Part shown: positions 35,310-44,085 of the stretch, piece by piece
Position numbering within the stretch: the first letter of the stretch is position 1
Layout of the letters: every line of letters starts with the position of its first letter
Assembly (NCBI RefSeq): GCF_018336815.1
Contig: NZ_CP050497.1
Location: 992,001 to 1,056,000 of the forward strand
Reading direction: 5' to 3'
DNA from: Treponema vincentii
GTDB taxonomy: Bacteria > Spirochaetota > Spirochaetia > Treponematales > Treponemataceae
DNA: 64,000 nucleotides
The notes under the pieces: generated by a model
Databases searched by the model: none
Told to the model about the DNA's origin: nothing
The model's input: the letters and a program-made list of their open reading frames with translations, nothing else
Program-made: the position numbers and the translations under genes

Positions 35310-36150
35310 AGCGAGTACGCTCACGCCGCACTATGCACAGTATACGGGAGAACCGGTGAAGGATGCCCCCATCCTTTCCGTAAGCGGCTTGTGTATCGAA
35401 TATCCGAATGAAAGAACGAAAATACGCAATATCGGTTTTTCCATTGCGCGGGGAGAAACGTTCGGTTTGATCGGTGAAAGCGGCAGCGGCAAAAGTTCCG
35501 TGTGCAAAGCGATACTCGGCTTACTCAAAGACCATGCGCAGCAAAGCGGCAGTATCCGGCTGTGCGGTAAAGAACTGCTGCAATTATCCCCAAAGGAACA
35601 GCAGAAAATCAACGGAAAGGATATCGGGTATGTCATGCAAAATCCGCATGCGGCATTCGATCCGTGTATGAAAATAAAGCGCCATTTTATGGAAACGATT
35701 AAGGCTCACCGTCATTGCAGTACACGTGAGGCTTTCCGGTTGGGGTATGAACTGCTCTGTGCCGTAGGGCTTTCCGATGCGGAACGTGTTATGGAAAGCT
35801 ATCCGGGGCAATTAAGCGGCGGAATGCTGCAGCGGGTTATGGTTGCGATTGCCGTTTCGCTGCGCCCCGTGTTGCTCATTGCCGACGAGCCGACCGGCGC
35901 ACTGGATGCTGGTAATTGCGGTATTGTGTTACAACTGCTTGCAAAAGCGGTAAAAGAGACCCAAGCTGCATTGCTGTTTGTTTCGCACGATATGAATGCC
36001 GTTGCGAATATTGCAGAACGTATTGCCGTGATGAAAGAGGGTGAAATAGTAGAGACAGGAACCGCCAAAACGGTTCTGAAAAATCCCCGGCATCCGTACA
36101 CAGCCGAATTACTATCATCGTCAAAAGTGTACGTCCATGTACACTTTTGA
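35302..36150 (+). CDS. Nik/Opp-type importer ATPase 1 (second importer)
   Basis: 282 residues. Walker A GESGSGKSS, Q-loop VMQNPHAAF, signature LSGGMLQR, Walker B LLIADEPTGALD and switch VSHDMNA are intact. The C-terminal HPYTAELLSSS is typical of the family, but the final codons SKVYVHVHF and the stop come from the first hairpin of the array at 36121-36293, so the native end has probably been replaced. Confidence 0.88.
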   Translation: MNEASTLTPHYAQYTGEPVKDAPILSVSGLCIEYPNERTKIRNIGFSIARGETFGLIGESGSGKSSVCKAILGLLKDHAQQSGSIRLCGKELLQLSPKEQQKINGKDIGYVMQNPHAAFDPCMKIKRHFMETIKAHRHCSTREAFRLGYELLCAVGLSDAERVMESYPGQLSGGMLQRVMVAIAVSLRPVLLIADEPTGALDAGNCGIVLQLLAKAVKETQAALLFVSHDMNAVANIAERIAVMKEGEIVETGTAKTVLKNPRHPYTAELLSSSKVYVHVHF

Positions 36151-36293
36151 CTGCGAATTTTGGCAAGACCAAAATATCGTTATACTGGCAAGGATGCCAG
36201 GGAGTATCCACAGAATCGAGTTTGTGGGAACAAACTCGAAGTTAAACAAATATACACGGATGTATATTTGTTTAACACCGCCCTCCATGGCGG
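36121..36293. repeat. Array of six consecutive hairpins
   Basis: Stems in order: 12 bp (36121-36150, loop GTCCAT), 7 bp (36157-36175, loop CAAGA), 5 bp (36185-36200, loop AAGGAT), 10 bp (36216-36239, loop GGGA), 15 bp (36241-36276, loop ACGGAT), 5 bp (36278-36293, loop CTCCAT). All stems are perfect, each has a different sequence, and four loops are six bases ending in CCAT or GGAT. It lies between the two ATPase genes. Confidence 0.85.
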
Positions 36294-36343
36294 AAGATTT
36301 TTCTTTTCATGTGTGCACGTGGGTATTTTATAGAGGAGAAGCA

Positions 36344-37036
36344 ATGCTCGAAATAAAACATATAACAAAACGCTATACGGACAACGGCAGGAAAGGCAGC
36401 GTGCCGGTGCTGGAGGATTTTTCATTGACGATCGGGGACGGGGAGACGGTTGCGCTTATCGGCGAAAGCGGCAGCGGAAAAAGTACCTTGGCGCGTCTTA
36501 TCTGCGGTTTTGAAAAACCGACTGTAGGCAGCATCCGGTGGGACGGCGAGGATGTTTTTCCGCTTGCCCGCAGGAGGACGCTCTACCGGCATATTCAGCC
36601 CGTGTTTCAGGATAGCCTGAACTGCTTTGACCCAAGGCAAAAAATTAAGAAAAGCCTTTGCGAGCCGCTGCAGCATTTTTGCCGATTTTCTGAAAAGGAG
36701 TGTATGGCTCGGCTTGCTCCGCTGCTGGATACCGCCGATATTCCTGCCTATCTTTTGGAAAAGTATCCGCATGAATTGTCGGGCGGTCAGCAAAAAAGGA
36801 TATGCATTATCCGTGCGCTATCTATTAGACCGAAGCTCGCCGTGCTGGATGAAGCCGTCGCGGGGCTTGATCCTACGGTGATGCTGCATATCCTTCAGCT
36901 CTTAAAACGGCTGCAAAAAGAGACGCAGTGCGCATATTTGTTTATCACACATGACCTGCGGGCAGCCGCTTTTATGACCGGTGATAAAGGAAAAATTATT
37001 CGATTTAATATCGGCAAGGACGGCGATACGGGATAG
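36344..37036 (+). CDS. Nik/Opp-type importer ATPase 2 (second importer)
   Basis: 230 residues from ATG 36344, which has AGAGGAGAA upstream; the open frame extends further upstream only through the hairpin array. Walker A GESGSGKST, Q-loop VFQDSLNCFD, signature LSGGQQKR, Walker B LAVLDEAVAGLD and switch ITHDLRA are present. The Walker B Glu is followed by AV rather than the usual PT. It is slightly shorter than NikE-type relatives. Confidence 0.87.
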   Translation: MLEIKHITKRYTDNGRKGSVPVLEDFSLTIGDGETVALIGESGSGKSTLARLICGFEKPTVGSIRWDGEDVFPLARRRTLYRHIQPVFQDSLNCFDPRQKIKKSLCEPLQHFCRFSEKECMARLAPLLDTADIPAYLLEKYPHELSGGQQKRICIIRALSIRPKLAVLDEAVAGLDPTVMLHILQLLKRLQKETQCAYLFITHDLRAAAFMTGDKGKIIRFNIGKDGDTG

Positions 37037-37146
37037 AAGCGGTATCCTTTTTATTGCAGGGCTCATTACTGTAGCTGCCTTCGACGTGAGGAGAAGCGCA
37101 GCCGGTTTTTGCAAACGCAATAAAAAGATACAAGCGGATAGCCCGG

Positions 37147-37166
37147 TTTTTGCGCTTGCGCAAAAA
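37147..37166 (+). promoter_or_regulatory. Hairpin upstream of the binding-protein gene
   Basis: TTTTTGCGC-TT-GCGCAAAAA is a perfect 9-bp palindrome 33 bases before the start codon. The A/T outer part makes it look like an intrinsic terminator or processing site between the ATPase and binding-protein genes; 37037-37199 has no gene. Confidence 0.45.
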
Positions 37167-37199
37167 GTCGCCCCAAAAAATAAAACAATGGAGGTTTGT

Positions 37200-38843
37200 A
37201 TGAATACAAGAAAAATACGGTGGATTGCAGCGGTGTCGGTTGCGGCGCTGATTGCCGTGTTGGGATGCAAAAATGCGTCGGAGATAAAAGGCCGTGATGA
37301 GTTGATTGTCGGAGAAGCGGTCGATTTTGCAAGTTATGAGCCGATTGGGATTATGGACGGGCTTGGGTTTTCTCATTATTCGGAGATGGTGTATGAAACG
37401 CTTGTCCGGTTTGAGAATGGGGAAGTGAAACCGGCTCTTGCCGAAAGGTGGGAGCATGACGAACATTCGTGGACGTTTCATTTACGGCGCGGGGTTACGT
37501 TTACCGATGGGGAGCGGTTTACTGCGGAGGCGGTAAAGGTCAACATTGAAAAGATGCAGGAATTTGTCGGGGACTATCTCGGCTATTATGGGGCGGTTTC
37601 GCGGATCAGTGCGGTGGAGGCGGCGGATGAATACACGGTGCGGTTCCGCTATGCAGAGCCTTACCCTGCCGTTTTGCAGGAGTTAAGTGCGTCGGCGTTT
37701 GGGATGCTTTCTCCTCGTCTGTTTGAAAACGGGAATAATCCCTACGGCTCCTATACAGCGGATACGGCGGGAACGGGACCCTACGAGATAAAGGCGGCAA
37801 ACTGTGTTGCGGGGCAGCGGTATCGGTTTACAAAAAATCCGCAATGGTATGGACAAAATGGCGGACCGGAGTCGTTTACCGTAATGATTATCCCCGATGC
37901 GGACAGCCGCGCTCTTGCGCTTAAAGCGGGGGAAATCGATATACTGTTCGGTTCGTATCAAATTACCTACGATATGCTGGAGCAGGTCAGGATGCCGGCG
38001 CAGACCGGAATGGCGAATCAGAACGGTGCAGGGGCTGGGTTGACCGTGCGGTTTTCGGATAAAACTTATATTACACGAAATCTGCTGCTCAATGCGTCTT
38101 CGCCGCTTACGCGGGATAAGCAGTTGCGTTTGGCGCTTGAGTACGCAATCAATAAAGATGAAATTATCAATACGGTACTGCACGGAAGCGAGGTTAAGGC
38201 GGATACGCTGTTTACCCGCGATATGCCGTATTGCGATGTCGCGCTGTCGCCGTATCAATACGATAAAGCGCGTGCGGTGTCTTTGCTTGAGCAGGCCGGT
38301 TGGACGGAACTGAATGGCAAGGGAATACGGATGCGCAATGGAACGCCATTACAGCTGCGGGCGATTTATCAGAGTGCAAAGCCTATCGACGAGCAAATAC
38401 TGACGGCGGTGAAAGGGCAGCTTGCGAATATCGGCATTGAGCTTGTCTTGCAGGGGTACGAAACGATGACGTGGTTCGATACCGGTACGTCGGGTGCATT
38501 TGAACTGTCCGTCAACGACACTTACGGCTTTCCCCAAGATCCGCATGTCTTTTTGACTGCGATGGCGGACGACGGGTTGGATAAAACCTCTCAGGCAGGC
38601 TTGGTGCAAAAAACGCGCATCGATGCCTGTATTGCCGGTATGATGAGTACCGTAGACGAAGATGCGATACGGGACGATTACCGGTTCATTTTAACAACGC
38701 TGCATGATGAGGCGGTGAACATACCGATTTCTTACGCGAGGGAAATGGCGGTATACAATTCGGAAAAGGTGAAGGATATTGCGTTTGCCGATAATCCGTA
38801 CAGCCTCGATATGACGCGGGTGGCGCTGTGCTCCTATAAATAA
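37200..38843 (+). CDS. Nik/Opp-type ABC importer binding lipoprotein (second importer)
   Basis: 547 residues. The signal peptide ends in a lipobox (AVLGC), so it is a lipoprotein. Family 5 motifs include MVYETLVRFENGEVKPALAERWE, WTFHLRRGVTFTDGERFTAEAV, GTGPYEI and ALEYAINKDEI, nearest in feel to nickel-type NikA proteins of low-GC bacteria, so nickel or a metal chelate is a reasonable guess. ATG 37200 has a perfect GGAGG. The gene is last in its operon, whereas binding-protein genes are often first. Confidence 0.85.
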   Translation: MNTRKIRWIAAVSVAALIAVLGCKNASEIKGRDELIVGEAVDFASYEPIGIMDGLGFSHYSEMVYETLVRFENGEVKPALAERWEHDEHSWTFHLRRGVTFTDGERFTAEAVKVNIEKMQEFVGDYLGYYGAVSRISAVEAADEYTVRFRYAEPYPAVLQELSASAFGMLSPRLFENGNNPYGSYTADTAGTGPYEIKAANCVAGQRYRFTKNPQWYGQNGGPESFTVMIIPDADSRALALKAGEIDILFGSYQITYDMLEQVRMPAQTGMANQNGAGAGLTVRFSDKTYITRNLLLNASSPLTRDKQLRLALEYAINKDEIINTVLHGSEVKADTLFTRDMPYCDVALSPYQYDKARAVSLLEQAGWTELNGKGIRMRNGTPLQLRAIYQSAKPIDEQILTAVKGQLANIGIELVLQGYETMTWFDTGTSGAFELSVNDTYGFPQDPHVFLTAMADDGLDKTSQAGLVQKTRIDACIAGMMSTVDEDAIRDDYRFILTTLHDEAVNIPISYAREMAVYNSEKVKDIAFADNPYSLDMTRVALCSYK

Positions 38844-38845
38844 TA

Positions 38846-38882
38846 GAGAACCTCTAAAACTTCCGTTTTTAGAGATTTTCCT
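38846..38882. repeat. Short inverted repeat (CTCTAAAAA family)
   Basis: GAGAACCTCTAAAAC and GTTTTTAGAGATTTTC form the stem. It lies between the convergent binding-protein and MtaB genes, and could terminate both. The flank CCTTAGATTTAGTTGC resembles that at 14368. Confidence 0.65.
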
Positions 38883-38949
38883 TAGATTTAGTTGCGATTA
38901 CCCATTATCCGTCAAAATGGTGTGAGGATATTTCGGTTCGATTATCCGG

Positions 38950-40473
38950 TTAGCTGTGCGGGCGAGAGGTAATGTCCGTTAGTACGGCATTCTTTCCCTG
39001 TACTCGTATATGGACATATTCGCCGCCGTATAAACGATATTCTTGCAAAGAATCCGATGTTAACGGCAGCGAAAGATAGTTTTCCGTGATAACGGTTTGC
39101 CGACCGTTGCGCGGCGCTTCGACAACCCCGCATATCGGTTTTCCATCCCATGCCTGTAAATACGCTGCGGATTGCGTTCCCGCCAGTTCGTTCAGCTTTT
39201 TTATCCGTTGACCGGCAATCCGTTCAGGTACTTTTGGCTGCATTTTCCACGCCTCTGTTCCCGGGCGGGCGGAAAAGGGAAACGCATGTATTCCCGCAAA
39301 CTCAAGTTCACGGCACATCCGGTATGTTTCCTCAAAATCAGCTTCCGTTTCACCGGGAAAACCCGCGATGATATCCGCACCGATAAACGGATTGTCCTTT
39401 ACGCGGCGAAGTTCGGAAACCGCTTGATATATGGTAGCTTTCCTGTAGCCTCGGTGCATTGCTTTAAGGACGGTATCGCTGCCCGATTGTACGGAAAGGT
39501 GGAAGTGGGGGCAAATCTGCGGATGTGCCAGCAGCGGGATAAGTGTCTCATCTATCCTATCGGGATAAAGGCTCGAAATGCGGATACGCATCTCAGTGTT
39601 TTCCAGTATGAGTTTGAGCATATCGGCAAAGTCTCCGGCTTCGCTCCGGTACTGCGACAGGTTCACACCCGTCAGCGTTACTTCATGAGCACCGGTTTCT
39701 TCTATACAGCGAAGCCGTTCGAGGACTTCGGTGGCGGGCAGCGACACGGATTTTCCCCGTGCAAGCCGTATCCTGCAATAAGCACAGGCATCGTTACAGC
39801 CGTCCTGAATTTTCAGCAGTGCGCGTGAGTGGAATAAAAAATGCGGGGAGCTGAGTGCGAATAGCCGGTTCTCCCGTATGCCGTGTATGGATATATTTTG
39901 TACTGATGAGTTTTGTACCGGTTCGTTCTGTGTATGCTGCGGCGCTTTGTCCGTCAAACCGGTAAGGTAGGCGCGCACTGCGCTTAAAAAAAAGGCTGTG
40001 TCAAAGTAAGCGCTGTCGGCTACCAATTTTGCAAGGTATGCCGGTATTTCGGTTAATAAATCTTTCTGCTGTCCGGGAAACGCGAGTATGTGGGGGTGTA
40101 GCGCTTCTATTTCCGCAGCTTCCAGTTGAGCATAGCAGCCTGTTACCAGAATAACGGCATGGGGGTGTGTCTTTACCAGTAATCTGATCAGCCGACGCGC
40201 CTTTTGTTCCGCTTTGCCGGTTACCGTGCATGTATTCACAAAACAGAGAACCGTCTGTTCGGGTGGTAGCACGGAAGGTAATCGGATGGGAGCCGCGGCT
40301 TCCGGGGCTGTTATCGTTGGAGTGTCGGCAGGCGTTGTACCGGCGTATCCGGTATGGCCGGTATAGATGGAAAATCCCGCATCGGTACACAGCGCTGCAA
40401 AGGACTCAGCCTCCGTTTGATTAAGCCTGCATCCAAGCGTTTCAATTCGTATTGAACATAATTGAACATTCAT
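38950..40473 (-). CDS. mtaB: tRNA t6A37 methylthiotransferase MtaB
   Basis: 507 residues. The N-terminal domain has RIETLGCRLNQTEAES and CFVNTCTVTGKAEQKARR. The radical-SAM cluster is CNDACAYCRIRLARG, followed by VTLTGVNLSQY, SSLYPDRID and a C-terminal TRAM-like domain. The enzyme adds a methylthio group to N6-threonylcarbamoyladenosine at position 37 of tRNAs. An insertion with PVQNSSVQNISIHG lies between the first two domains. Confidence 0.9.
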   Translation of the reverse strand: MNVQLCSIRIETLGCRLNQTEAESFAALCTDAGFSIYTGHTGYAGTTPADTPTITAPEAAAPIRLPSVLPPEQTVLCFVNTCTVTGKAEQKARRLIRLLVKTHPHAVILVTGCYAQLEAAEIEALHPHILAFPGQQKDLLTEIPAYLAKLVADSAYFDTAFFLSAVRAYLTGLTDKAPQHTQNEPVQNSSVQNISIHGIRENRLFALSSPHFLFHSRALLKIQDGCNDACAYCRIRLARGKSVSLPATEVLERLRCIEETGAHEVTLTGVNLSQYRSEAGDFADMLKLILENTEMRIRISSLYPDRIDETLIPLLAHPQICPHFHLSVQSGSDTVLKAMHRGYRKATIYQAVSELRRVKDNPFIGADIIAGFPGETEADFEETYRMCRELEFAGIHAFPFSARPGTEAWKMQPKVPERIAGQRIKKLNELAGTQSAAYLQAWDGKPICGVVEAPRNGRQTVITENYLSLPLTSDSLQEYRLYGGEYVHIRVQGKNAVLTDITSRPHS

Positions 40474-40530
40474 ATCAATGAAAGAAACCTACAATCAGAA
40501 AGCAAGAAAAAAGGAGTGCATTGATGTGGG

Positions 40531-41169
40531 CTAAAAGCGGTGTAGTACGCGCTCATAACCTTTTTGAGCATCGGTTGAATTTTTATTCAGCTGCAAGGCA
40601 GACGAATACGCCTCCAATGCTGCCCTGTATTCCTTCGCCTGCTCCCGTGAGTACGCAAGCCGCGTCCACCATACGCTATTGAGCGGTTCCAACCGGATAG
40701 CTGTAGAAAACGCGATATCGGCATGGCGGTATTTTGCCATGCGCAAATACAATTCTCCGATATGGTAATATACCCCGCCCACCTTCGTACCGTTAGGCGC
40801 ATAGGCGATATAATCTTCAAAGAGACGCAGGCTCTCTTCGTTCCTTCCAAGGTGATAGAGCGCTTGTGCATGGCTTTCAATAAGCCGCGGATCATATTGC
40901 GAAATTTCCCGTCCTTTAACTGTCCAGTCGGCCGCCTCCCGATAGCGCCCATCGGCAAGCAGCGCCCATGTCAGCACCACATAGCTGTCGACATTGCGCG
41001 GCATCCGTTCTATTTCATTTAAACACACCGATGCGGATTCTTTATAGCGGCCTTCACGATATAATACCAGCGCATCATCACTCTTTTGCGCATAAATATA
41101 ATAGGGAAAAAAGAGCGTTAAAAAACTTAATATGATTCCTGCCGGAAATCTTTTGCGGAAAGCACCCAC
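40531..41169 (-). CDS. Exported tetratricopeptide-repeat protein
   Basis: 212 residues with a signal peptide (GIILSFLTLFFPYYIYAQ) and then about five TPR units, for example ALVLYREGRYKESASVCLNEIERMP and HADIAFSTAIRLEPLNSVWW. It is probably periplasmic and works as a binding scaffold. It begins 13 bases after the bactofilin stop, on the same strand. Confidence 0.75.
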   Translation of the reverse strand: MGAFRKRFPAGIILSFLTLFFPYYIYAQKSDDALVLYREGRYKESASVCLNEIERMPRNVDSYVVLTWALLADGRYREAADWTVKGREISQYDPRLIESHAQALYHLGRNEESLRLFEDYIAYAPNGTKVGGVYYHIGELYLRMAKYRHADIAFSTAIRLEPLNSVWWTRLAYSREQAKEYRAALEAYSSALQLNKNSTDAQKGYERVLHRF

Positions 41170-41182
41170 GTTCTTACAACCT

Positions 41183-41545
41183 CTAGCGCCGATTCATCGT
41201 ACAAATGCCGCTGAAAAAGCAGCCGCTGTCCAGTATTACTTCGGGCGCCGTTACATCGCCGGTTAATTTCCCCGAGGCAAATACGTGCACGGAGGTGGTA
41301 GCGGTAACATTACCGATGACCTCGCCTTTGATAATAACGCGGTCTGCGTCTATCTTTGCCTTTACTTTTGCATATTCACTAATCATTAAATCGCTTGAAG
41401 ATTGAATAGTTCCTTGTACGGCGCCCTTTATCATAAAAGGTTTTTCAAACTTAATGATTCCGTCAAAGACGATATCCGAGGCTAAAACCGTATCGTAATC
41501 TTCTTCATCCAAGTCTATCAGCGCTATTTTATCCGCTTCTGTCAT
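41183..41545 (-). CDS. Bactofilin-family polymer-forming protein
   Basis: 120 residues rich in the short right-handed beta-helix repeats of bactofilins: VLASDIVFDGIIKFEKPFMIKG, VQGTIQSSSDLMISEYAKV, IIKGEVIGNVTATTSVHVFASGKLTGDVTAPEVIL. Known bactofilins form nucleotide-independent filaments that shape the cell. The acidic N-terminus and short C-terminal tail are usual. It is upstream of the TPR gene. Confidence 0.85.
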   Translation of the reverse strand: MTEADKIALIDLDEEDYDTVLASDIVFDGIIKFEKPFMIKGAVQGTIQSSSDLMISEYAKVKAKIDADRVIIKGEVIGNVTATTSVHVFASGKLTGDVTAPEVILDSGCFFSGICTMNRR

Positions 41546-41578
41546 AACTCACAGAATAACAATGATTAGCCGTCGAGG

Positions 41579-42760
41579 TCAAGAGGCTTTCCGGCAGGTT
41601 GTTATTTTGCATCCAATTCCGAAAGCGCATCGACTAAAAAAACGGTTCAGAAATAACATACCATCTTCCGTAAGATATACGCGGTTAGGTTCGATGCGGC
41701 ACTGCCTACGTTTTTCCCAGCGGCTGAGGGTATTGCCGATAAAGGCGGTAATATCAGCGCCGAACCGCCGTGCAAATGCCGACCGGTTAATCCCTTCCGA
41801 AAGCCGGAAACCCATCAACAACACCTCTTCCAAAAAGGTATTTCGGTCGATATGTTCGTATGAATATACCGAAAGGCGGTCGGCTGCGGTCATCCATTTA
41901 TCGATATCTTTACTTCCTTCAAAACGCTCCGCTGCGATAAATTTGCCGCCAGTATCTTCATGTATCAGAGTTCCGCATGCAGCCGGGCCGATGCCGGCGT
42001 ATGGTTCCATATTCCAATAGATTTGATTATGAAGGGAACGGTGCTTATCCTGATACGAAAAATTCGACACCTCATACCGGATATACCCGTTTTCGGCTAA
42101 AAGCGCGGTATTCTCTCGTAAAAGCTCGGAAATAAAATCTTCACGGGCTTCCGGAAGCGGCGCTTCGCTGCACAGTCCGTAGAGGGAGAGGTGATCGATG
42201 CGGTAGTCTATCAGTCGCCGCACATCGCCGGAAAGGCTCGCCGCAGTCTGTCCGGTCAATCCCGCAATTAAATCGCAGGAAAGTTCACCCTGCCATCGGC
42301 GTTTTATTGTCTCCAAAGCTGTTATCGTTTTTTCTTTTGAACCGCGGCGTCCGTTTACGGCCAGTACATCGTTATCAAAAGTTTGTACGCCGATGGAAAG
42401 CCGGTTGATGCCGCTTTCGCTGCAAACTGCAAGCCATTCGGGATGAATATCTTCGGGATTTGCTTCTATCGTAAATTCTTGAACCGGCAGATGTTGCTCT
42501 TTACGGATACCGGCCGCGAGGGTGCTAATATCATCAGGGTGCAGCAGCGAAGGTGTACCGCCGCCGATATAGACGGTTTTCCATGATTCAATAGCAGAGC
42601 GTTCTTTAAAAAAACGGACATCGTGCAGGAGCTGCTCGATAAATTGAGGATTGGGATGATAAGGGGCAAAGTCCGCCTTTTGCGTTATCGAGTAGAAATC
42701 ACAATAGCGGCATTTTTGCGTGCAGAACGGAATATGAATATAAAGACCGGCAGGCTTCAC
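41579..42760 (-). CDS. hemW: HemW-like radical SAM protein
   Basis: 393 residues. The radical-SAM cluster is CTQKCRYCDF, with YIGGGTPSLL and EANPEDIHPEW, then the family segment NRLSIGVQTFDNDVL. Homologues were long annotated as oxygen-independent coproporphyrinogen oxidase but HemW acts as a heme chaperone. The Cys-x-x-x-Cys-x-x-Cys-x-Phe form seen here fits HemW rather than HemN. It follows the lepB homologue by 15 bases. Confidence 0.88.
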   Translation of the reverse strand: MKPAGLYIHIPFCTQKCRYCDFYSITQKADFAPYHPNPQFIEQLLHDVRFFKERSAIESWKTVYIGGGTPSLLHPDDISTLAAGIRKEQHLPVQEFTIEANPEDIHPEWLAVCSESGINRLSIGVQTFDNDVLAVNGRRGSKEKTITALETIKRRWQGELSCDLIAGLTGQTAASLSGDVRRLIDYRIDHLSLYGLCSEAPLPEAREDFISELLRENTALLAENGYIRYEVSNFSYQDKHRSLHNQIYWNMEPYAGIGPAACGTLIHEDTGGKFIAAERFEGSKDIDKWMTAADRLSVYSYEHIDRNTFLEEVLLMGFRLSEGINRSAFARRFGADITAFIGNTLSRWEKRRQCRIEPNRVYLTEDGMLFLNRFFSRCAFGIGCKITTCRKAS

Positions 42761-42775
42761 GGATACGGTTCCGGC

Positions 42776-43489
42776 TTAAAAAACCGAAATATGAGAAAAC
42801 GGCCAATATCGCATCAATATGCGTCCTTTGATTTGCGTTGCCGCCTGCAACGGCCCCCAGAGGCGGGAATCGCTTGAGGCAATCCGGTTGTCGCACAGCA
42901 CAAAGTATTCCCCTTCTTTGAGCGTCATTTCGGGGTACGCGCCTGAGAACGGCAATGATGTATCCCAGTTCTCCGGCAGGTTTTCGATTTTGACGTTATA
43001 GTCGTTGTCGGCTACTTCGAACTCGGTTAAAAAATGTCCGCCGTCTTTTGTTTTGATATGCAGTACAAAATCTTCCATATATATCGTATCACCGGGAATG
43101 CCGACAACGCGCCGGATAAAGGGCTTTGCTTGCGCCGGTTGATTGGCAGCAAAGGGATTAACCAGTTGGAAGGTAAAAAAGGCAACGATTTTTTGTACCG
43201 TTTTTTCAAAGAAATTTTGATGCGGTCTTGCAATCGGTTCAACCGTTACGAGCGTTCCCCGTTCAATATCTTTTTGAGTGGAATAAAAAGGAGCGGTGAT
43301 AATCATATCGCCGGAAGAAAAAGTCGGCTGCATCGTATCCGCTTGAATGCGGTACGCGGCGATAATATACGAGTTGATAAGCTGATACAGTATAAAAAGT
43401 AAGAAAATAATAAAAGCGATACGGATAATTTTAAACCGCTTTTCCCGCCGTTCAGTATATGAAGTAAATTTGTACCGTTGAAAAAACAT
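42776..43489 (-). CDS. Signal peptidase I homologue with altered catalytic dyad
   Basis: 237 residues. One N-terminal membrane helix (IIRIAFIIFLLFILYQLINSYII) precedes an S26 peptidase domain. The box that normally carries the catalytic Ser reads QADTMQPTF, with Thr in place of Ser. The box with the general-base Lys reads FIRRVVGIPGD, with Arg in place of Lys. The later GEYFVLCDNRIASSDSRLWGP box is normal. It may be inactive or use an altered mechanism. A further LepB is likely elsewhere in the genome. Confidence 0.8.
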   Translation of the reverse strand: MFFQRYKFTSYTERREKRFKIIRIAFIIFLLFILYQLINSYIIAAYRIQADTMQPTFSSGDMIITAPFYSTQKDIERGTLVTVEPIARPHQNFFEKTVQKIVAFFTFQLVNPFAANQPAQAKPFIRRVVGIPGDTIYMEDFVLHIKTKDGGHFLTEFEVADNDYNVKIENLPENWDTSLPFSGAYPEMTLKEGEYFVLCDNRIASSDSRLWGPLQAATQIKGRILMRYWPFSHISVF

Positions 43490-43576
43490 AAAAAACCTAT
43501 TTTACCGGTGATGCCGCATATTTGAAGAATGATATCGGAATACCTTTTGTAACTACAGTACCATTTTGTTTCTACG

Positions 43577-43604
43577 TTGACAAGTATTTTCAGATGAATA
43601 TAAT
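43577..43604 (+). promoter_or_regulatory. Consensus promoter of smpB, apparently leaderless
   Basis: TTGACA, 16 bases, TATAAT: both boxes are perfect. The -10 box ends 7 bases before the ATG at 43612, so transcription should begin at or next to the A of the start codon. The two ATGs at 43594 and 43603 lie inside or before the -10 box. Confidence 0.8.
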
Positions 43605-43611
43605 GAGTTTG

Positions 43612-44076
43612 ATGGACGGAGAGCCGATAAAAATTATCGCAAAGAATAAAAAAGCGCATTTCGACTATTCTATCGAAGAAACCATAGAATGCGGGATTGC
43701 GCTGCAAGGTACCGAAATAAAATCGGTGCGGGACGGCCGAATTTCATTTCCCGACTCGTTTGCCGAAATTATACGGAATGAGGTATGGCTGAAGAATTTT
43801 CATATTTCGGAATATGTGTATTCTTCAATCTTTAACCATGATCCCGACCGTCCTAAGAAACTGCTGTTGCATAGAGATGAAATTAAACGATTGACCCGAA
43901 AAACGGAAGAAAAAGGCTATACGCTTATTCCGCTGGAATTTTACTTAAAACGGGGACGGATTAAGGTTATGCTCGGCATCTGTAAAGGAAAGAAGCAGTT
44001 TGATAAACGGGCTGACATAAAAGAGCGGGATATTAAACGGGATATGCAACGAGAATTGCAGCTAAAAAACAGGTGA
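43612..44076 (+). CDS. smpB: SsrA-binding protein SmpB
   Basis: 154 residues; binds tmRNA and brings it to stalled ribosomes. Family motifs: NKKAHFDYSIEETIECGIALQGTEIKSVRDG, FHISEYVYS, RPKKLLLHRDEI and GLCKGKK-like GICKGKKQFDKR. ATG 43612 gives the normal length and is the only one of three candidate ATGs downstream of the consensus promoter. No ribosome site is present, consistent with a leaderless mRNA. Confidence 0.93.
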   Translation: MDGEPIKIIAKNKKAHFDYSIEETIECGIALQGTEIKSVRDGRISFPDSFAEIIRNEVWLKNFHISEYVYSSIFNHDPDRPKKLLLHRDEIKRLTRKTEEKGYTLIPLEFYLKRGRIKVMLGICKGKKQFDKRADIKERDIKRDMQRELQLKNR

Positions 44077-44085
44077 TAACGAGCA

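Noticed and set aside
36137..36343. Extended N-terminus for the second importer's ATPase 2 from ATG 36137
   Set aside because: The extra 69 residues are just translated hairpin sequence; ATG 36344 has a strong ribosome site and a family-like start.
43594..43611. Upstream ATGs at 43594 and 43603 as smpB start
   Set aside because: They lie within or before the consensus -10 box, so they would not be on the transcript made from that promoter.
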